Source of the DNA: Nageia nagi
Lineage: Eukaryota; Pinophyta
Assembly (NCBI GenBank): GCA_050084985.1
Contig: JBITNC010000001.1
Span: forward strand, 93,372,001-93,436,000
Direction of reading: 5' to 3'
DNA length: 64,000 bases
Below are positions 35,170 to 48,140 of the stretch, in pieces. Made by a program: the position numbers and the translations under genes. Within the stretch, counting starts at the first letter, position 1. Each line of letters starts with the position of its first letter. The notes under the pieces are model-generated. The model had not been told where the DNA came from. It saw nothing but the letters and a program-made list of their open reading frames with translations, and did not search any database.

Positions 35170-36306
35170 ATTTGTTATATAGAAGGTATTTTGATTGTGC
35201 TCTCCTTAGATGTTTAATGAGGCATTAAGTAGAAATGTCCCTTCATCAAGCTCATGATGGTGAATGTGGTGGATAATTTAATGCTAAATATGTTTATCAA
35301 ATATTTATTAGGTTAGGTTATTATTGGCCTACTATGCTTAAAGATTGTGATTTACATGCTAAGAAATATGAGCAATGTCAAAAGAATGCTAAGCTTCAAC
35401 CTTCTCCTTCACATGGATTGTGCTCTATTATTTCTCCTTGGCCTTTTTCTATTTAGGTACTTGATTTTATTAGTAAAATTAATCCTATTTCAAGAGATAT
35501 ATATAACTTTATCATTACAATTATATAATACTTCACAAAATGGGTGGAGGCTATCCCCATGAAGTCAACAAAAGGAGGTAAGATTATTGAATTTATCATT
35601 TCTAGATATAGTGTGCCTTCTAAATTGTTAATAGATAATGGTAAAATATTTAGAGGTAATGAAGTTAAAGAGTTTTGTGATAAGTATCATATTGAAATAA
35701 ATTTCTCTACATCTTACTATCTCTAAGGTAATATTCAAGTTGAAACATCTAATAAAGTCATAAAAAGTATCCTATCCAAAATTGTTTTAAAGCATGGTAA
35801 AGATTGACATGAACAACTCCCTTATGCTTTTTGGGCCTATAAAAAAGGTATAATAACTTCCTTAGGGGAAAAAACTCTCTCATTAATGTATGTTGATGAA
35901 GTCATAGTTCCATTAGAACTAGATATCACATCCTTACATGTGTCACTAGATGGTCTCATTCCTGATGAAGATAGAAGAAAAGCTAGACTAGCCCAACTAG
36001 AGGTTCTAGATGAAAATGGGTTAATACTTTAGAACACATTTTGTGTCTATCATTCTAGAATCCAAAAAGACTATAGCAAAAATATGAATCCTAAAGAGTT
36101 CAAGGTTTATGACCTAGTATTGAAGGAAAACCTTGCCAACATAAAAGATTTAGAAAATGAAAAGAAAGATAAGTTCGAACTTGATTGGATAGGTCCTTAC
36201 ATTATCATTGCAAATTATGGAAAAGGTGCATATAAATTATCAACAATTTAAGGTAAATAAGAATGTAATCTAATTAGCATTATGCATTTGAAAATTTTTT
36301 ATGTCT
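35170..36306 (+). pseudogene. Element C integrase
   Basis: The zinc-binding part reads HQAHDGECGG then LGYYWPTMLKDCDLHAKKYE with CQKN near 35240-35390 (HHCC). The core follows: FTKWVEAIPMKSTKGGK, SRYSVPSKLLIDNGKIFRGN and EVKEFCDKYHIEINFSTSYY (35544-35726), carrying the second aspartate in IDNG. The C-terminal part includes FKVYDLVLKENL and DWIGPYIIIANYGKGAYKLS near 36180-36240. The end MHLKIFYV at 36306 matches the usual end of Tat integrases. Stops and frame changes make it inactive, but its coverage is the most complete of the gypsy integrases here. Confidence 0.8.
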
Positions 36307-37165
36307 AATCTTTTTTGTAAAAATATGCATTTTTTCATTTTGAGATACTAACATTTCAAGAAAAGGACATAATAATCTAGTGATGTCATTGTGTTCCTAG
36401 TGACACGACTATGTTGTAGAATTCAAAATGTCAAGAATTTAATTTTTTCCTTCTTAGTCATAGTAAAATGACAAAAAAGGTAATTAGTTTCCTTACTTTA
36501 CCTCCCCTTTTTGTAAAAAATTACTTATCATAAATTATGTTAGTCAAATAATATGACATGTCAAAAATAGTTTTTTCATATCATTTTACTTGATGCCTTT
36601 GTAAGGAAGGGTCACTCTTATAAAAAAATCCATGGAAACATGGTGAATTAGTAAATGAAATTGATCATTCTAATCAATTCAAACCTTTATAAGGAAGATT
36701 CAATCACTTATCATTCGACACCTTTGTAAGGAAGGGCCATCCATATCAAAAATCCATGGCATCATAGTGGCTTGGGAAACTAAGTTGATCAATTACAATT
36801 AATAATATATATTTATAACTCTTGGTGGGTAAGTCACCAAGGATAGGTATGATATCTTATCATATATTTTTATATCATGATGCTTAATATCTATATTTGA
36901 GATATCTTATGTAAAAATATTTCTTATCTAAGGTCTTTTTAGGTTCCTTTGTCTTTACCTTAGATTGCTCCTATGATGAGAGTTCCATTATGTTGTAACC
37001 AAGTGAGAGAGGGGGCATAATATAAGCAAAAATTAGGGCATACAAAGCTACCATTGTGAGATAAATTTTCATGGAGTATTTTATTTATTTTCCTTATTAT
37101 AATTTGAATTCATGCTTTGATTATCTTTTGTCCCAAAACTATCAAATCATATTCAAAGTGGGGCA
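36307..37165 (+). other. Element C 3' untranslated region with about 126-bp duplication and PPT
   Basis: Non-coding. Two diverged copies of a unit containing CCTTTGTAAGGAAGGG and AAAATCCATGG lie at about 36580-36700 and 36705-36800. CAAAGTGGGGCA at 37154-37165 is the polypurine tract, the same as element D's CAAAGTGGGGCATC. A second purine run, GTGAGAGAGGGGGCA, lies near 37002-37016. Confidence 0.6.
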
Positions 37166-37800
37166 TGTAGTAATTCCTAAAAAGGAATTTTAATTTAATC
37201 AAATACCCTTTTAGGTATTCTAAATGATTTATTTATTTAATTAAATAAATTCTCTTATCATTGTGCAAACTCATATACCTTTACGTTTTATGATAACAGG
37301 TTATCCTATCATAATAAGCCTAAGGAGGAGCCTTAACAATATACCTAATACCTATAAAGGTGGAGGGGTTATTCATAAGAAATTATTATATGATCTTGAA
37401 ACCTTTATAGGTGGCAATACACTTGTTTCATTCTGAATAGTGTTTCTTAACGCCAACTATCATATCTAGATTTTATTATACTTTGAGTTTTGCATTCCTA
37501 CAATCCTTTTCATTCATGATTGATTGATATTTTGAACATCAAAGATGAGATAATGATATTGAATGAAAGGGTGAGGAAATTTGCAAAGGTAACTGAGTGG
37601 TGTCATTGATATCCTAGCATCAGTGCTAGGTTAGGGTTAGATTTATGGCTCCATTCTTTGGTAGAAAGACTAAAAAAGAATGGTAGTATATTATAGTCTC
37701 TTCTCCATACTATGACTAATATCTGGATGATGGTAGTATAGTAGTCTTCTCTCCACCCTTGAAAAAGTACTCCCCACTCCAACCTTCTACTCCTGTGCTC
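37166..37800 (+). repeat. Element C 3' LTR (right limit approximate)
   Basis: It starts TGTAGTAATTCC directly after the PPT. A TATAAAGG box lies at 37353-37360. A CCTAGCA...TGCTAGG dyad lies near 37613-37630. The right end was not found; the CT microsatellite follows soon after. Confidence 0.5.
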
Positions 37801-37818
37801 TTTGATTGGAAACATGAG

Positions 37819-38146
<328 letters not shown>

Positions 38147-38209
38147 TTGATGCTACTTTCTTATTTTAGTATTACTTCTCCACACATACCTATGTCATCC
38201 ACAAATTGG

Positions 38210-38790
38210 AGGTGAGTGATGTCAATTTCAAGACCCATACTTATTCTTAAAACTATGGTTATATGGATATCCTTATTTGAAGCCTCAAAAATCTTGGAAT
38301 GGTTGTGAAGGATGTCTATTGATGAGTATTGATAAGGATATTGAAGTGATGAACTCCATGATCCATGTTATCCACTCCTTTTTGAAACTAAATTTCTTAA
38401 AAATATTTGTTAGAAACTCTTGGCTAACAAAATCATAAAATTTGGACCTGTTAAGGTTGTTGGACATTCCTTTGTTCCCTTTTTGTTTATGTGTGTAAAA
38501 TGTTTCTTGGCCCACTAGCACTCAATCAAGAATTTTTACCCTATGAATAAAATTGCTTTATTCCTAAGATATTACCCCTATAAGGATCTTTTTTAGTCTT
38601 TCTACCATTAATTTAGTCAACATGATATTATATACTACATTATAGTGTTAAGGGTCTATTGTTAAATATTTCTTCCAACTCTCTTCTTTTTTGTTATAAT
38701 CACCAACATGGTATGATTGATTACCTAAAGGGTTATTTTGCTATTTTGGGCATCCTATAGTACATTGGTCATGTCCTCTATCATTATATT
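38210..38790 (-). pseudogene. L1-type LINE reverse transcriptase fragment
   Basis: The minus strand gives, in order, NVVYNIMLTKLMVERLKKIL (near 38640-38580), VISQEQSYFIH, then VGQETFYTHKQKG (38521) and SQEFLTNIFKKFSFKKEWIT, followed by ITSISLSILINRHPSQPF (38285-38430). These are RT blocks of plant L1 LINEs (family forms: KLLAKVLANRLK, QSAFIxGRxILD, SWxFLxxxLxKFGF, SVLINGxPS). Endonuclease, the FADD active-site block and a poly(A) tail are not seen. The first block needs a different frame from the second. Confidence 0.7.
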
Positions 38791-38794
38791 CTAG

Positions 38795-39019
38795 AATGCT
38801 TTGTAAAATTTCATTGAGAGCCCATCTTGTAAATGCCTCAAAATCCTTGCAACTTAACCACTCAAAATACCTTATGAATTATTCAAGGATAAGGATGCAT
38901 CCATATTTAATTTTCCTATTTGTGATAATAAAAATTGATAATAAGAGGTTTAAGAAGATATTATTTATGCTCAATATGTAAAAAAGATATCTAAAACCTG
39001 AAAAGAAAGATAAATGTTA
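38795..39019. other. No recognisable feature
   Basis: AT-rich sequence between the LINE fragment and the LTR-like DNA of element E. Confidence 0.4.
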
Positions 39020-39990
39020 AAGGGGATATTCAAACCACAAGTCCTTGGAATCTTGTGATCACTCAAGTGAGGTGAAACCCCAACTCTACAATATAGTTAG
39101 CTCCCTTTTCCTCAATTAATAGGATGATAGAAAATAATGATATGCTTATTGTGCAAATGTGATGCTCAAACATGGACTATTGACAAGCCTAGATGAATAA
39201 TTTCGATAAGGATATATGATAATAAATTATCAAAATCTAAATATGAGTAAAGCTTTCATAAAAATGACTAAATAATGTAAATGAAAATTATCAAGAGACT
39301 AACAATGATAAATCTAAACCAAACAAAGCTAATTAACAACATATAAATGTCAAACCCTAAGGTTTAGACCTTAGAGGTCAAACCTTGGATTGAAATCCTA
39401 TATGATATAGCCTAATTATGCCTAAATGTCAAACAAGTAAGCAAATATACAATATTATAGGAGGATACAAGATTTCAAGTATAGATTTAACTATGATCTA
39501 AATCTGAAAAAAACTCATGAAATTTACCATCAATATCACAAATATCTTTAAGCTACAAAAGATACCTCCAACCATCATGAATGGAGAAGCAATACTAAGG
39601 CTCAAACATGTATACTTAAGACTTGATATAAAATCCTCTAGAGTGATGTAATAAGTTTGGATTTGTAGATAGACATTACAAAATGCTTTAGAGCTCATGA
39701 AAAATGAGTTTAAGATCCTTTAAAAGTGATCCCCAATCACCTATTTATAAACATCACATACATGATCATCTGGATGATTAAGGACCTGCAGGATCATTTA
39801 AATGATTAGATAATCATCCGAATGATTGATACAAAGTGTTAAAAATGACTTATACCAAGATGACATCATTTAAACATACCATAAATGCTACATAACATGT
39901 TAGACCAACATGATAGTACATGATAAGGGAAACATCATAAACGTTATTAAAACATCTTGAAAGGAAAAAATGTGATTTAGGGTGTTTATA
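39020..39990 (-). repeat. Element E 3' LTR (left limit approximate)
   Basis: On the minus strand it starts TATAAACACC at 39990, readable as TGTAGACACC with two G-to-A changes, the start shared by A and B. The purine-rich ACAAAGAGGAATAAC precedes it as PPT. A TATA box (TTTATAAATAG) lies near 39752-39741 on the minus strand. Its far end was not identified. Confidence 0.45.
39764..39828. promoter_or_regulatory. Triplet of palindromes in element E LTR
   Basis: ATCATCTGGATGAT (39765-39778), ATCATTTAAATGAT (39793-39806) and AATCATCCGAATGATT (39812-39827). The first two are 6-bp arms around 2 bp, the second a perfect palindrome. Centres are 28 and 20 bp apart. They lie just upstream of the TATA box in element orientation. 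Confidence 0.6.
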
Positions 39991-40314
39991 GTTATTCCTC
40001 TTTGTGTTGATCTTTGAAACTTGTGAGAAGCTTAGTACACAAATATGTAATATCTTAAACTAATAATAGATAATGATAATGATATATAAGCACATAATGA
40101 TTAGGATGAGAGTTAGTTTTGATGCATGATAGGACATATAAGATCACCCCAAACATTCGACTCAAGTTTGGTTTAGTCATGTGACATACTGTATAATACA
40201 GAGTTAGATATCATGAAAATGACCTATGAGAAATATGAAAAATGGATCAAGTAGTATATAGAATTAAAAATCAAAATTTTAAACTATTTTAATATAATCT
40301 AACTAAGTGCAAAA

Positions 40315-40775
40315 AGGGAGATGATCTCTCCTTTGCCCCAACAGGCAAAGGGTAATAAGAAAGTGAATGATCTCTACTTAGACCTAGTAGTTTAAGGGTG
40401 TCTAACTCTAATCTACCTCAACATTTGAAGGGAATGATCATAGGATTATATACCTAACAAATGTTGGAATGTATCATGCATACATACAACTTTTGAACAA
40501 AATGAAATATGATTTATGCTTTTCCCCAGTAGTTGAGGGGAAATGATAAAATGATCTCTATTTTACCCCAACAATTGAAGGGAAGTAATTATAAGCTTGC
40601 AAAACTATCAAACACTAAATTATAACACACAATCTTGTGATGCTTGAATAAATATGATAAATTATCTCTAATTTTTCCCAGTAGCTGAAGGTTGAATGAT
40701 CATAGGCTCACATACCTACTAAGCATTTGAACCATAGTAGACAAGTGCACAATGCTTGAATAAGATAAATATAGA
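40315..40775. repeat. Degenerate tandem repeat, about 120-130 bp, in element E 3' region
   Basis: Three or four copies recur around GATCTCTATTTTACCCCAACA, TTGAAGGGAA and ATGCTTGAATAA, for example at about 40320, 40410, 40540 and 40660. It sits between 3' LTR and PMD gene, as in D and B. Confidence 0.5.
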
Positions 40776-40779
40776 ACAT

Positions 40780-42090
40780 GATGACATATAAGTATGTTGA
40801 TTTCTAATTTATCATGTCAAGCTAAAAATCATTTAGCAAATACTCATGATGTAAAAAGTTTGTCCATGCATCCAAGGTATCCTTGACGATGTCGATGTTA
40901 CACCTAATAATATTTTGTGAAAATTTGATAAAAATAAAATAATGTGTGAAGCTCTTCCCCTCAAATGAGGAGGTGGTATGGATGACAATATAGGATGACT
41001 AATCATTGTAGTAAATGGATAAAAAATGATGAAAATGAATTCAACATTACAAAGTGAAATAAACACAAAGCATATCATCTAGGCGATTGCAAGGTCATCT
41101 ACAAAAATAGGGTTTCATCAAATAATTTGAAAGGTCTTGGATCACTACGATGATCCAATCATAGCTTAAATAAAAAATAAAAGGTATAATCAAGGGTTTA
41201 CCAAGTCATTTGGAAAACCACATATTTTAACTTTGCAAGATCCATGAGAGCTTTGGAGCAACAAAAATTATTGGTTGGTATTGATATTGACTATTGTAGT
41301 TGTCAATAATGTGTTGGATTATGATTATGTGGTATTTTATGAACAATTTGGTGACCTTGGAAAGAATGGTCACTAAATAAGGTAGGGTTGAAAAACCCAT
41401 TTCTTGTTATTATTTTACTATTTTAAAACTAACTAGTTGAACATAAGATAACAATATGTAGAATCGAGTTATCAAAGTAAATGACATGGAATGGGGACTT
41501 GCTAAATATTGTAGGATAAAAAAAGGGAAGGATTTAGATGTAATAGTGAATGGAAAATAAAGCATAGGGATAACCCGAAATAAAGGCCACAAGTGTGATC
41601 AAAATGCAACCAAAAAACCATAACACAGTTGTAAAACCAACTAACAAAGCATCGTTAGGTCTAAACATAGTTTTATCAAGCAACCCTAGCACTAATTTAA
41701 CAACCCTAACACTAACTTAATAATACATGCAACATAAAATAGATTATGAACATAGTAGATATGTAATATTATTTATTCCATATTTTTGATTGACTAACTA
41801 TGCTTAATTTTTTGATGCTTAGCTGTGAATTTCATAGTGTAAAATTTTTAGAAATTGTTACATAGTAGTTTTATTTTTTCTATTTTAATTATTGCAAATT
41901 GTCCACATTCTAGATGACCTAATTTAGGGATTATTTGAAATGCAAAATATTAAGCCAATCATTTGGAAGACTAATCCAATCATCCAATGGTTAGACACCT
42001 AGGGTTAACCAGTTTCCCATGATAAGGATAATTCAATCAAACTTAGGAAAATTAATAATTTTGAAAAATAAAATTGATATATAAATAAAA
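40780..42090. other. Element E PMD upstream region with palindrome-like words
   Basis: Non-coding except possibly for an unplaced PMD exon 1. AATCATTTGGAAGACTA and AATCATCCAATGGTTAG lie at about 41955-41995, before the PMD exon that holds the hallmark, with two weaker words at 41905-41945. ATCATCTAGGCGATTG near 41085 and GGATCACTACGATGATCC near 41138-41155 form a possible upstream cluster. They share the ATCATC core of the LTR triplet. Confidence 0.35.
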
Positions 42091-42099
42091 CACATGATG

Positions 42100-44390
42100 T
42101 ATGCAAACAACATGACTAACATAGACATAGAGACCATTGATTTAGAAGTAGAAATAATGAATACTAATATAAAAATAATAAAACCTAAAAATTTATGCCA
42201 GATGAAATTTCAACACAAGTTCCATCCTCTTTGTATAGATGTGAGGAGTGCATTGACCAAGCAGATTAGGATTGGATGGAGAATATTAGGCTTGTGAAAG
42301 TGGCCTGAGTACTCTTGATTGTATGATACATTTCCTATATGATAGTGCTCATGGAGCATTTGAACCAATACAACTGTAACTTCATTCTCCCAATGGGGGA
42401 GATGATGATCACTTTGGAGGATGTCTATATGATCTTCCAAGGGTAAGTAGATTACAATTGTTATATATAGGGTGGTGATTTTCCCATATATATGTCTAGG
42501 ATACAAGGATGGTAAAATTCAAAATGGAGGGGTTCTTATCAATCCCCTATTTAAGAATGGTTAGCTCAATCAATGAGAGATGATGGTGATGCTTCTAATA
42601 TCATCATTTTTCCTACTAGATTCCTTGGGACCTAGGTTCCCATGGAATATGTTTGATATCATCACCAAGGTGGTTAGAAACTAGATGATATTTACATGAG
42701 GTCCATCATTTCTAACATAGATCTATAGTGATCTAGTAGTGGCAGTGAGAGGATGACAGGGAGTGAGCACTTTACTTTTGCTCTATGTGTGGTTTTGGAA
42801 GCAAATTTATTATATGATATCAAATTCTCTACCAATGATAATACATGTAGATGAAATGATAGGGGATGTTCCTTCCATGGTAGGATGAAAAATTCCATAT
42901 GCATAGTGATGGGAGCATGAGCTAGAGTGTCCACATATATGCTCCTATGAGGGGTGAATAAACTAGTAGAAATAGATGCTAGCAAGGCTACATCCCCAAG
43001 ACATAGTGTGGAAATTATACGTTGATGAATTGCACTGCATAGAGGAGGACATGCAACTAGTGCAGATGTGAAGGACTAAACATATATTAGATAGGCATGT
43101 CAGATATGTTGAGATCTTTTGCTTTAATAGGGTATAATGGTAGTTCAGGCTAGTATAGGACATACTAATTGATCTAGTTCTATATGGCAAGATTGATAAG
43201 GAGGTCATCGCTAAGCCTCAAATTGCTTAGGTTGAGCTAGATGCTACACTAGATACCCTAGTATCATGAGAAGCAATTGGTGATTTAGGTACCATACTAG
43301 TGTACAATTCCTAATGTCCCCACCCTAGTGAGATAGGCTACTATATTAGGTTGTTGTGGTCAAGAAGGGATTGATATCCTTAGTAGATCTATTAGTTCCA
43401 AAGGGAATCCACAAGCAAGGTGAGGGTTTTTTCGAGGAGGGAAATGAGGAGGAGGTGGAGGATACCATCAATGAGGAGGCCAAGAGGAGGGATAGGATGA
43501 GGGTCCCTAGTATGAGGGCATGTTGGATAAGATATACCATATTAGCTAGAGTAGGAGGGGGTATAGTAGGAGGATCCTAAATAGGAGGGATTTTAGACTC
43601 CTAAAAAGTAGTCTTAGGAGATCCTAGCATCAAGATTCATTCTTAGGATGGATGAGAGGGTTACTCTCTACCAAGGAGAGTGAGATGCACTTTAGCAATA
43701 GTTAGAGGTGGTGCAATCTCAAAATGCAATGGAGTATATGATGTAAATGATATCCTTAGGATAGCTAGGGGCCCTTATGGGAGATATGTAAACATTATTG
43801 ATAGAGATGCACTTAGAGCTTAGGCTAAGAGAGGAATGGGTAATAGGATAGAGCCAATAGGGTTATCTAAAGCATGGGAGGTGGTGAAGGAAGTGACCCA
43901 AATTGAGGCAACATTGACAAGGCTAGGGGCATATACGATAGGACCTAGTATCTTAGGGTACAAAGATCTATAGAAGTGGTTGTAGTATTCCCTAAATGAT
44001 GTAGATCAAGAGGTCCTTATGGTGAGAGTATACAATAGGTATCTTATAGAGGTGAGCATGGTTACTATGGATATGGAGCAATTGAGTACCTACTTGATCA
44101 TAAGGAGCATGTATTAGATGGTGGCTTGATCATAATGAAGCAAAGGGCACTCTATTTGGTATCCAAAGTAAGCATCAAGGATTGTATATATAGAGGGGAA
44201 GGCTAGGACTAACATCTAAGAGCCTATGACACATGCTATCTCATATGTTATTGGTATATTCTTCATGTCACCACCCTCAATTGTTCAAAGTAGAGCCATA
44301 GGAGAGAGCAACCCATCAAAGGCACAACTAGAGGGATAAGGGAGATCAACACTCCCTCTAGTGGGTGGCAAAGATGAGAGGATATAATGA
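42100..44390 (+). pseudogene. Element E antisense PMD gene, strongly decayed
   Basis: The plus strand reads LMEHLNQYNCNFILPMGEMM then ITLEDVYMIFQG at 42348-42440. This is the PMD hallmark, compare LMERW...FHLPTGEITVTLEDIYR in D. Decayed coding character continues: an acidic part near 43410-43490 (EEGNEEEVEDTINEEAKRRD) and later blocks such as TLTRLGAYTIGPSILGYKDL near 43910-43970. Frame changes and many TAG codons prevent translation. It is antisense to the E pol remnant at 47.3-49.3 kb and sits between that and the 3' LTR, the same arrangement as in B and D. CAG and CTG are absent from 43321-44400. Confidence 0.6.
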
Positions 44391-44399
44391 CCTATGGAC

Positions 44400-47280
44400 C
44401 TTGGATTGATAGAAAAATATATACCTTATTATGTATATTATTTTGGTTCCATAATGTGCATAAATATGTACATTATTCTCCTATAATGTATATGTAGGAC
44501 TAGATATGATGTACTTATATTTTAACAGGGATTGTACTTATGGACATGGACTAAACATGTATTTTTTATATGTATGATGATGGATACTACAAGTATGAAT
44601 TTAGGATATGATTTATATGATCTAATTTGCTATTATTATGGATATATGTGTATCTACATGTGTATGGATGGATGTACTTTTGGATATATGAATCATGTTT
44701 ATATGATATGATGTATGTGTTGAATGGTATATGAATGATACATTACGGATTCCACACACACACTTCCATGTATGAATGACTAAAATGAACATTGAATGTA
44801 TTCACCTAATGATATATGGACTTAATGATATATGAATGGATAAAATGAACTTGTATTCTTAACACTCATGGACAAATGGATACAAAAATTAGGTTAATAA
44901 ACCATAATAAAATGTCTAAAAGATGAAAAAAGATAATAAAATGCTAATGCAATATAATAAAATGGATAAGAGATAATACAAAAATATGTATAAAAGATAA
45001 TAAAAATGATAACATACAATGATAATGCCATGTACTAGAAAAACATAAGAAAGTAAATAACAATGAATATAAGTACACAAGGAAAATAATGACAAAAATT
45101 GATTACATGAAAGACACCTAAAGAATAAAAATGAGAATAATATCGATTGAAAAACAAATGATCTAAGAAAATGGACAACGATAAAAAAACTAGTGAAACA
45201 TAAACAATGACAATGAATGAGAAAATAAAAAGATAAATGAGAAATAAAAGCAATAAACTCATAATGTTAAAAGAGAAACAATAAATGGATCAAAAAATAA
45301 TAAAATGTTAAAAGACCAAAAATGACCATAATGATACAAAAGATATACATATATTACATGAATGACATAATGATAAATAACTTAACTATTAGTGCAATAA
45401 AAAAGATTACATGCTACCCAAAATTTAATAAAAGCATGTAAAATGAGTAAGGTAAATGCCATAATGGCACCCCCCTATGAATCAATTTATGTAAATCATT
45501 ACCAACAAAAATAAAATCCATGCCTAAATCCTACATGGATGCACCCAAAATTGACCAAAATAAGATATTTATAAAATTGGCATGTTTGAAAAAGTAAAAA
45601 ATTACAAACTTTGGTAGATGATAACAAGCAACCACTATGATGATTTGATGAACTAGCTTAATGATATGATATATTGTAGTTTGATATAATGGGAGGATAA
45701 AATGGTTCAAAAAATGGAGGTCATTTGACCTATTTTTGAAGCCAAAATAGAAGGCTACTTGGCCCAAGGTGAAAACCTTTCAGTGCTCATTGAAAGTGCC
45801 CTGTTTCAAGTAGCCTAAAAATGGCTTGAAAATTTTGATAAAATGATGGAGTTAGGATATAAAAATTTACATGTTATATATATTTAGATCAGTAATAAGT
45901 TAGAAACTAATGGATTAAAAAATGAACATGCTATGTTTAAAATTACGAAATCAAAGCCAACTTTTTAAGGTACCAAATTTCAAGACCTTTATCCTTGGAG
46001 CAAAATGAATTAAGATATGGTTATGAAGTGATTTGAAATGATATAGTATCATATGATAAGACCTAATGAGGTACAATATGAATAATTTACAAGTCATTAC
46101 TATAATGTGACATAGGGCAATTTGCTAGGGTAACCGCACACACATGTCTGAGAGGTTAACTTCGAACTTGAAATAAATAGTTGAAACATGACACATAGTG
46201 GATGATGTGAACCTTTTATGACTACTTGTATGAATGTGAATCTAGGAAAATAAACTATTCACCAAACTAACATGGTTACATTTGTTTTTGAAAGATTAAC
46301 AAAACATAATTTTGATAGAAAATGACAATAGTGCAAACATGATTAAAGGGGACATAAATGCAACAAAGTCATAAAATGACCTTAAAAAAGACATGAAATA
46401 GATATAATATGAAATAAAAAATAATAAAAGAGGCCAAAAGTGGAAAATAATTTGTAAATGATCGAAAATGAAAATATGTGGCATCACCACATGTTCATCA
46501 ATGGCACAAGTCACGATAATCTTGTATAGTTTTTCCCTCAAAATCATGCTAGTTTGTAGGCTATGATCAATCCCAAGGGAATGATGTTAAGGTAGCCTAA
46601 TATTTTTACTGATACCTAAGTGGTTGTATCATCACTAAGAAACCATGTATAATGTATGGTGATACATGACATAAATAGATATGTGAAAATATCATTCATG
46701 GGGACCTTGCATGACTTAAAATGCAAATGCAAAAAAAATGATACAAGTGTTAATGAAATCAAGATAAAATATTAATACAAATAACAACTTGGTCAATTAA
46801 GGTTGCTCTAAGACTAACTTCCACTCTTTTTAGGATTTTACCTTATCGTAAAACAAATATAATTTCCAACAATCTTGACCCAGATGAGGATCAAGAGTGG
46901 TGAAAACTAAAATGATAAATGTAAAGTATTGACAAGTGATGATAAGATGCAATGATACAAGGATATGCATGATAAGAGGGAGATGAGTGACTTATGGTGT
47001 CCATACACCCAAAAAAGCTAGGATGAGACTAAAAGTGGAGAACCATCTGAGTATTGACTTCTAATGACATGATAAAGAAAACAAAGTGATGAGATAAAGA
47101 AAGTGGTACGATGCATAAGTCCAAGGATATGCTTGCATGTAAGACACCCCTTGTAACTTACTATATAGTAGATAAAAGATTAGATCAAGATGAAATGCCA
47201 TGAAAAACAAAGCAATGATGCATAAAATGAATAAAAACTAACAATCAAGTACAAATAAATAAAGATGAACAAGAAAAATA
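44400..47280. other. 2.9 kb AT-rich, gene-less stretch
   Basis: 44400-44860 is rich in ATATGAATGATA-like words and 44890-45320 in AATAAAATGATA-like words. No domain, LTR or tandem array of clear period is recognised. In element B the same interval between PMD and integrase is only about 70 bp, so E has either gained an insertion or kept a longer spacer. Confidence 0.4.
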
Positions 47281-47289
47281 TTAAGCATA

Positions 47290-48140
47290 GAATGGATGAA
47301 GATGGATGATATTGATAGGCTCAAGATCTTCCTATCCCTCTAATTTTGATAAATGGTAGGTGCCTATGTTGAATTTCCATAACCAATTTAATGCAAACTT
47401 ATCTTGAAGAGGTTGCTTAAGGTGTGATTATTGTTTATCCTTTTTAAGTACTAAGTTACCAACATTGAACTCTCTACATATAACCTTCATGTTGTACACT
47501 TGCTTCAACCATTATTGATAGAATTTATGATGTTCAATGGCATTAAGATGTCATTCATAAATAAGGGTAAGCTTATCTAATTTGGCTTTCCTAGCTTCCT
47601 CATCTAGAATGAGACCTTTAAGTTGAACTCTCAAATATGGAATTTCTAGCTTAAGATGCTTGACTATCTCAGTATCGTAGACTAATGAAAATGGGGTGGT
47701 CCCATAGGTTTCCTAATACTAGTGAAATAGGCCCATAAGACATATGGGAGACACTCATGCCAATTTCTATGATTATCAGTGACCATCTTTTTCAAGATTA
47801 TGACTATGATTTTGTTGGATGCTTCTATCTAACCATTACCCTAGGGGTAATATAGTGTGGAGAAAGAGTGTTGAATATTATACCCATTACATAATGCCCT
47901 CACATGCTGATTTTTAAAACAAATCCCATTATATGATATAATCTTGTGTGGAATGCCAAACCTACATATAATGTGTGTCTCAATGAAGTTAGCAATATTA
48001 GGACATGTGGTGGACACAAGTAGCTAAGCCTTGAACTACTTGGTGAAATATTTTATTGGGATGGTAATGAATTTATGACTACCTAAAGAGGGAGGAACTA
48101 GTGTGCAAAAGGATATATGGACTAGATAGGATTAAATGCT
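47290..48140 (-). pseudogene. Element E integrase core and C-terminal part
   Basis: The minus strand reads FGIPHKIISYNGICFKNQHV then CNGYNIQHSFSTLYYPQGN-like and QIEASNKIIVIILKK blocks near 47990-47800. These are the gypsy integrase core with the GxP..IISDNG position (here SYNG, so the aspartate is lost). NWHECLPYVLWAYFTSIRKP and TPFSLVYDTEIVKHLKLEIP lie near 47760-47650. LKGLILDEEARKAKLDKLTL and QVYNMKVICREFNVGNLVLK follow near 47590-47430. Stops occur at former glutamines and tryptophans. Confidence 0.75.

Larger units (their letters stand above)
32435..37800 (+). mobile_element. Gypsy element C (Tat/Ogre-type), 5'-truncated
   Basis: The plus-strand order is unknown ORF, pro-pol linker, RT, RNase H, archaeal-type RNase H, integrase, a non-coding 3' region with repeats, PPT and start of the 3' LTR. 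Its gag, PBS and 5' LTR are not in the window. Unlike B and E it has no PMD gene between integrase and 3' LTR, only about 860 bp of non-coding DNA. Its 3' LTR limit is uncertain. Confidence 0.7.

Noticed and set aside
42094-42297. 67-codon plus-strand ORF as a separate gene
   Set aside because: It borders the PMD remnant of element E in another frame and has no recognisable motif; at most part of an exon.
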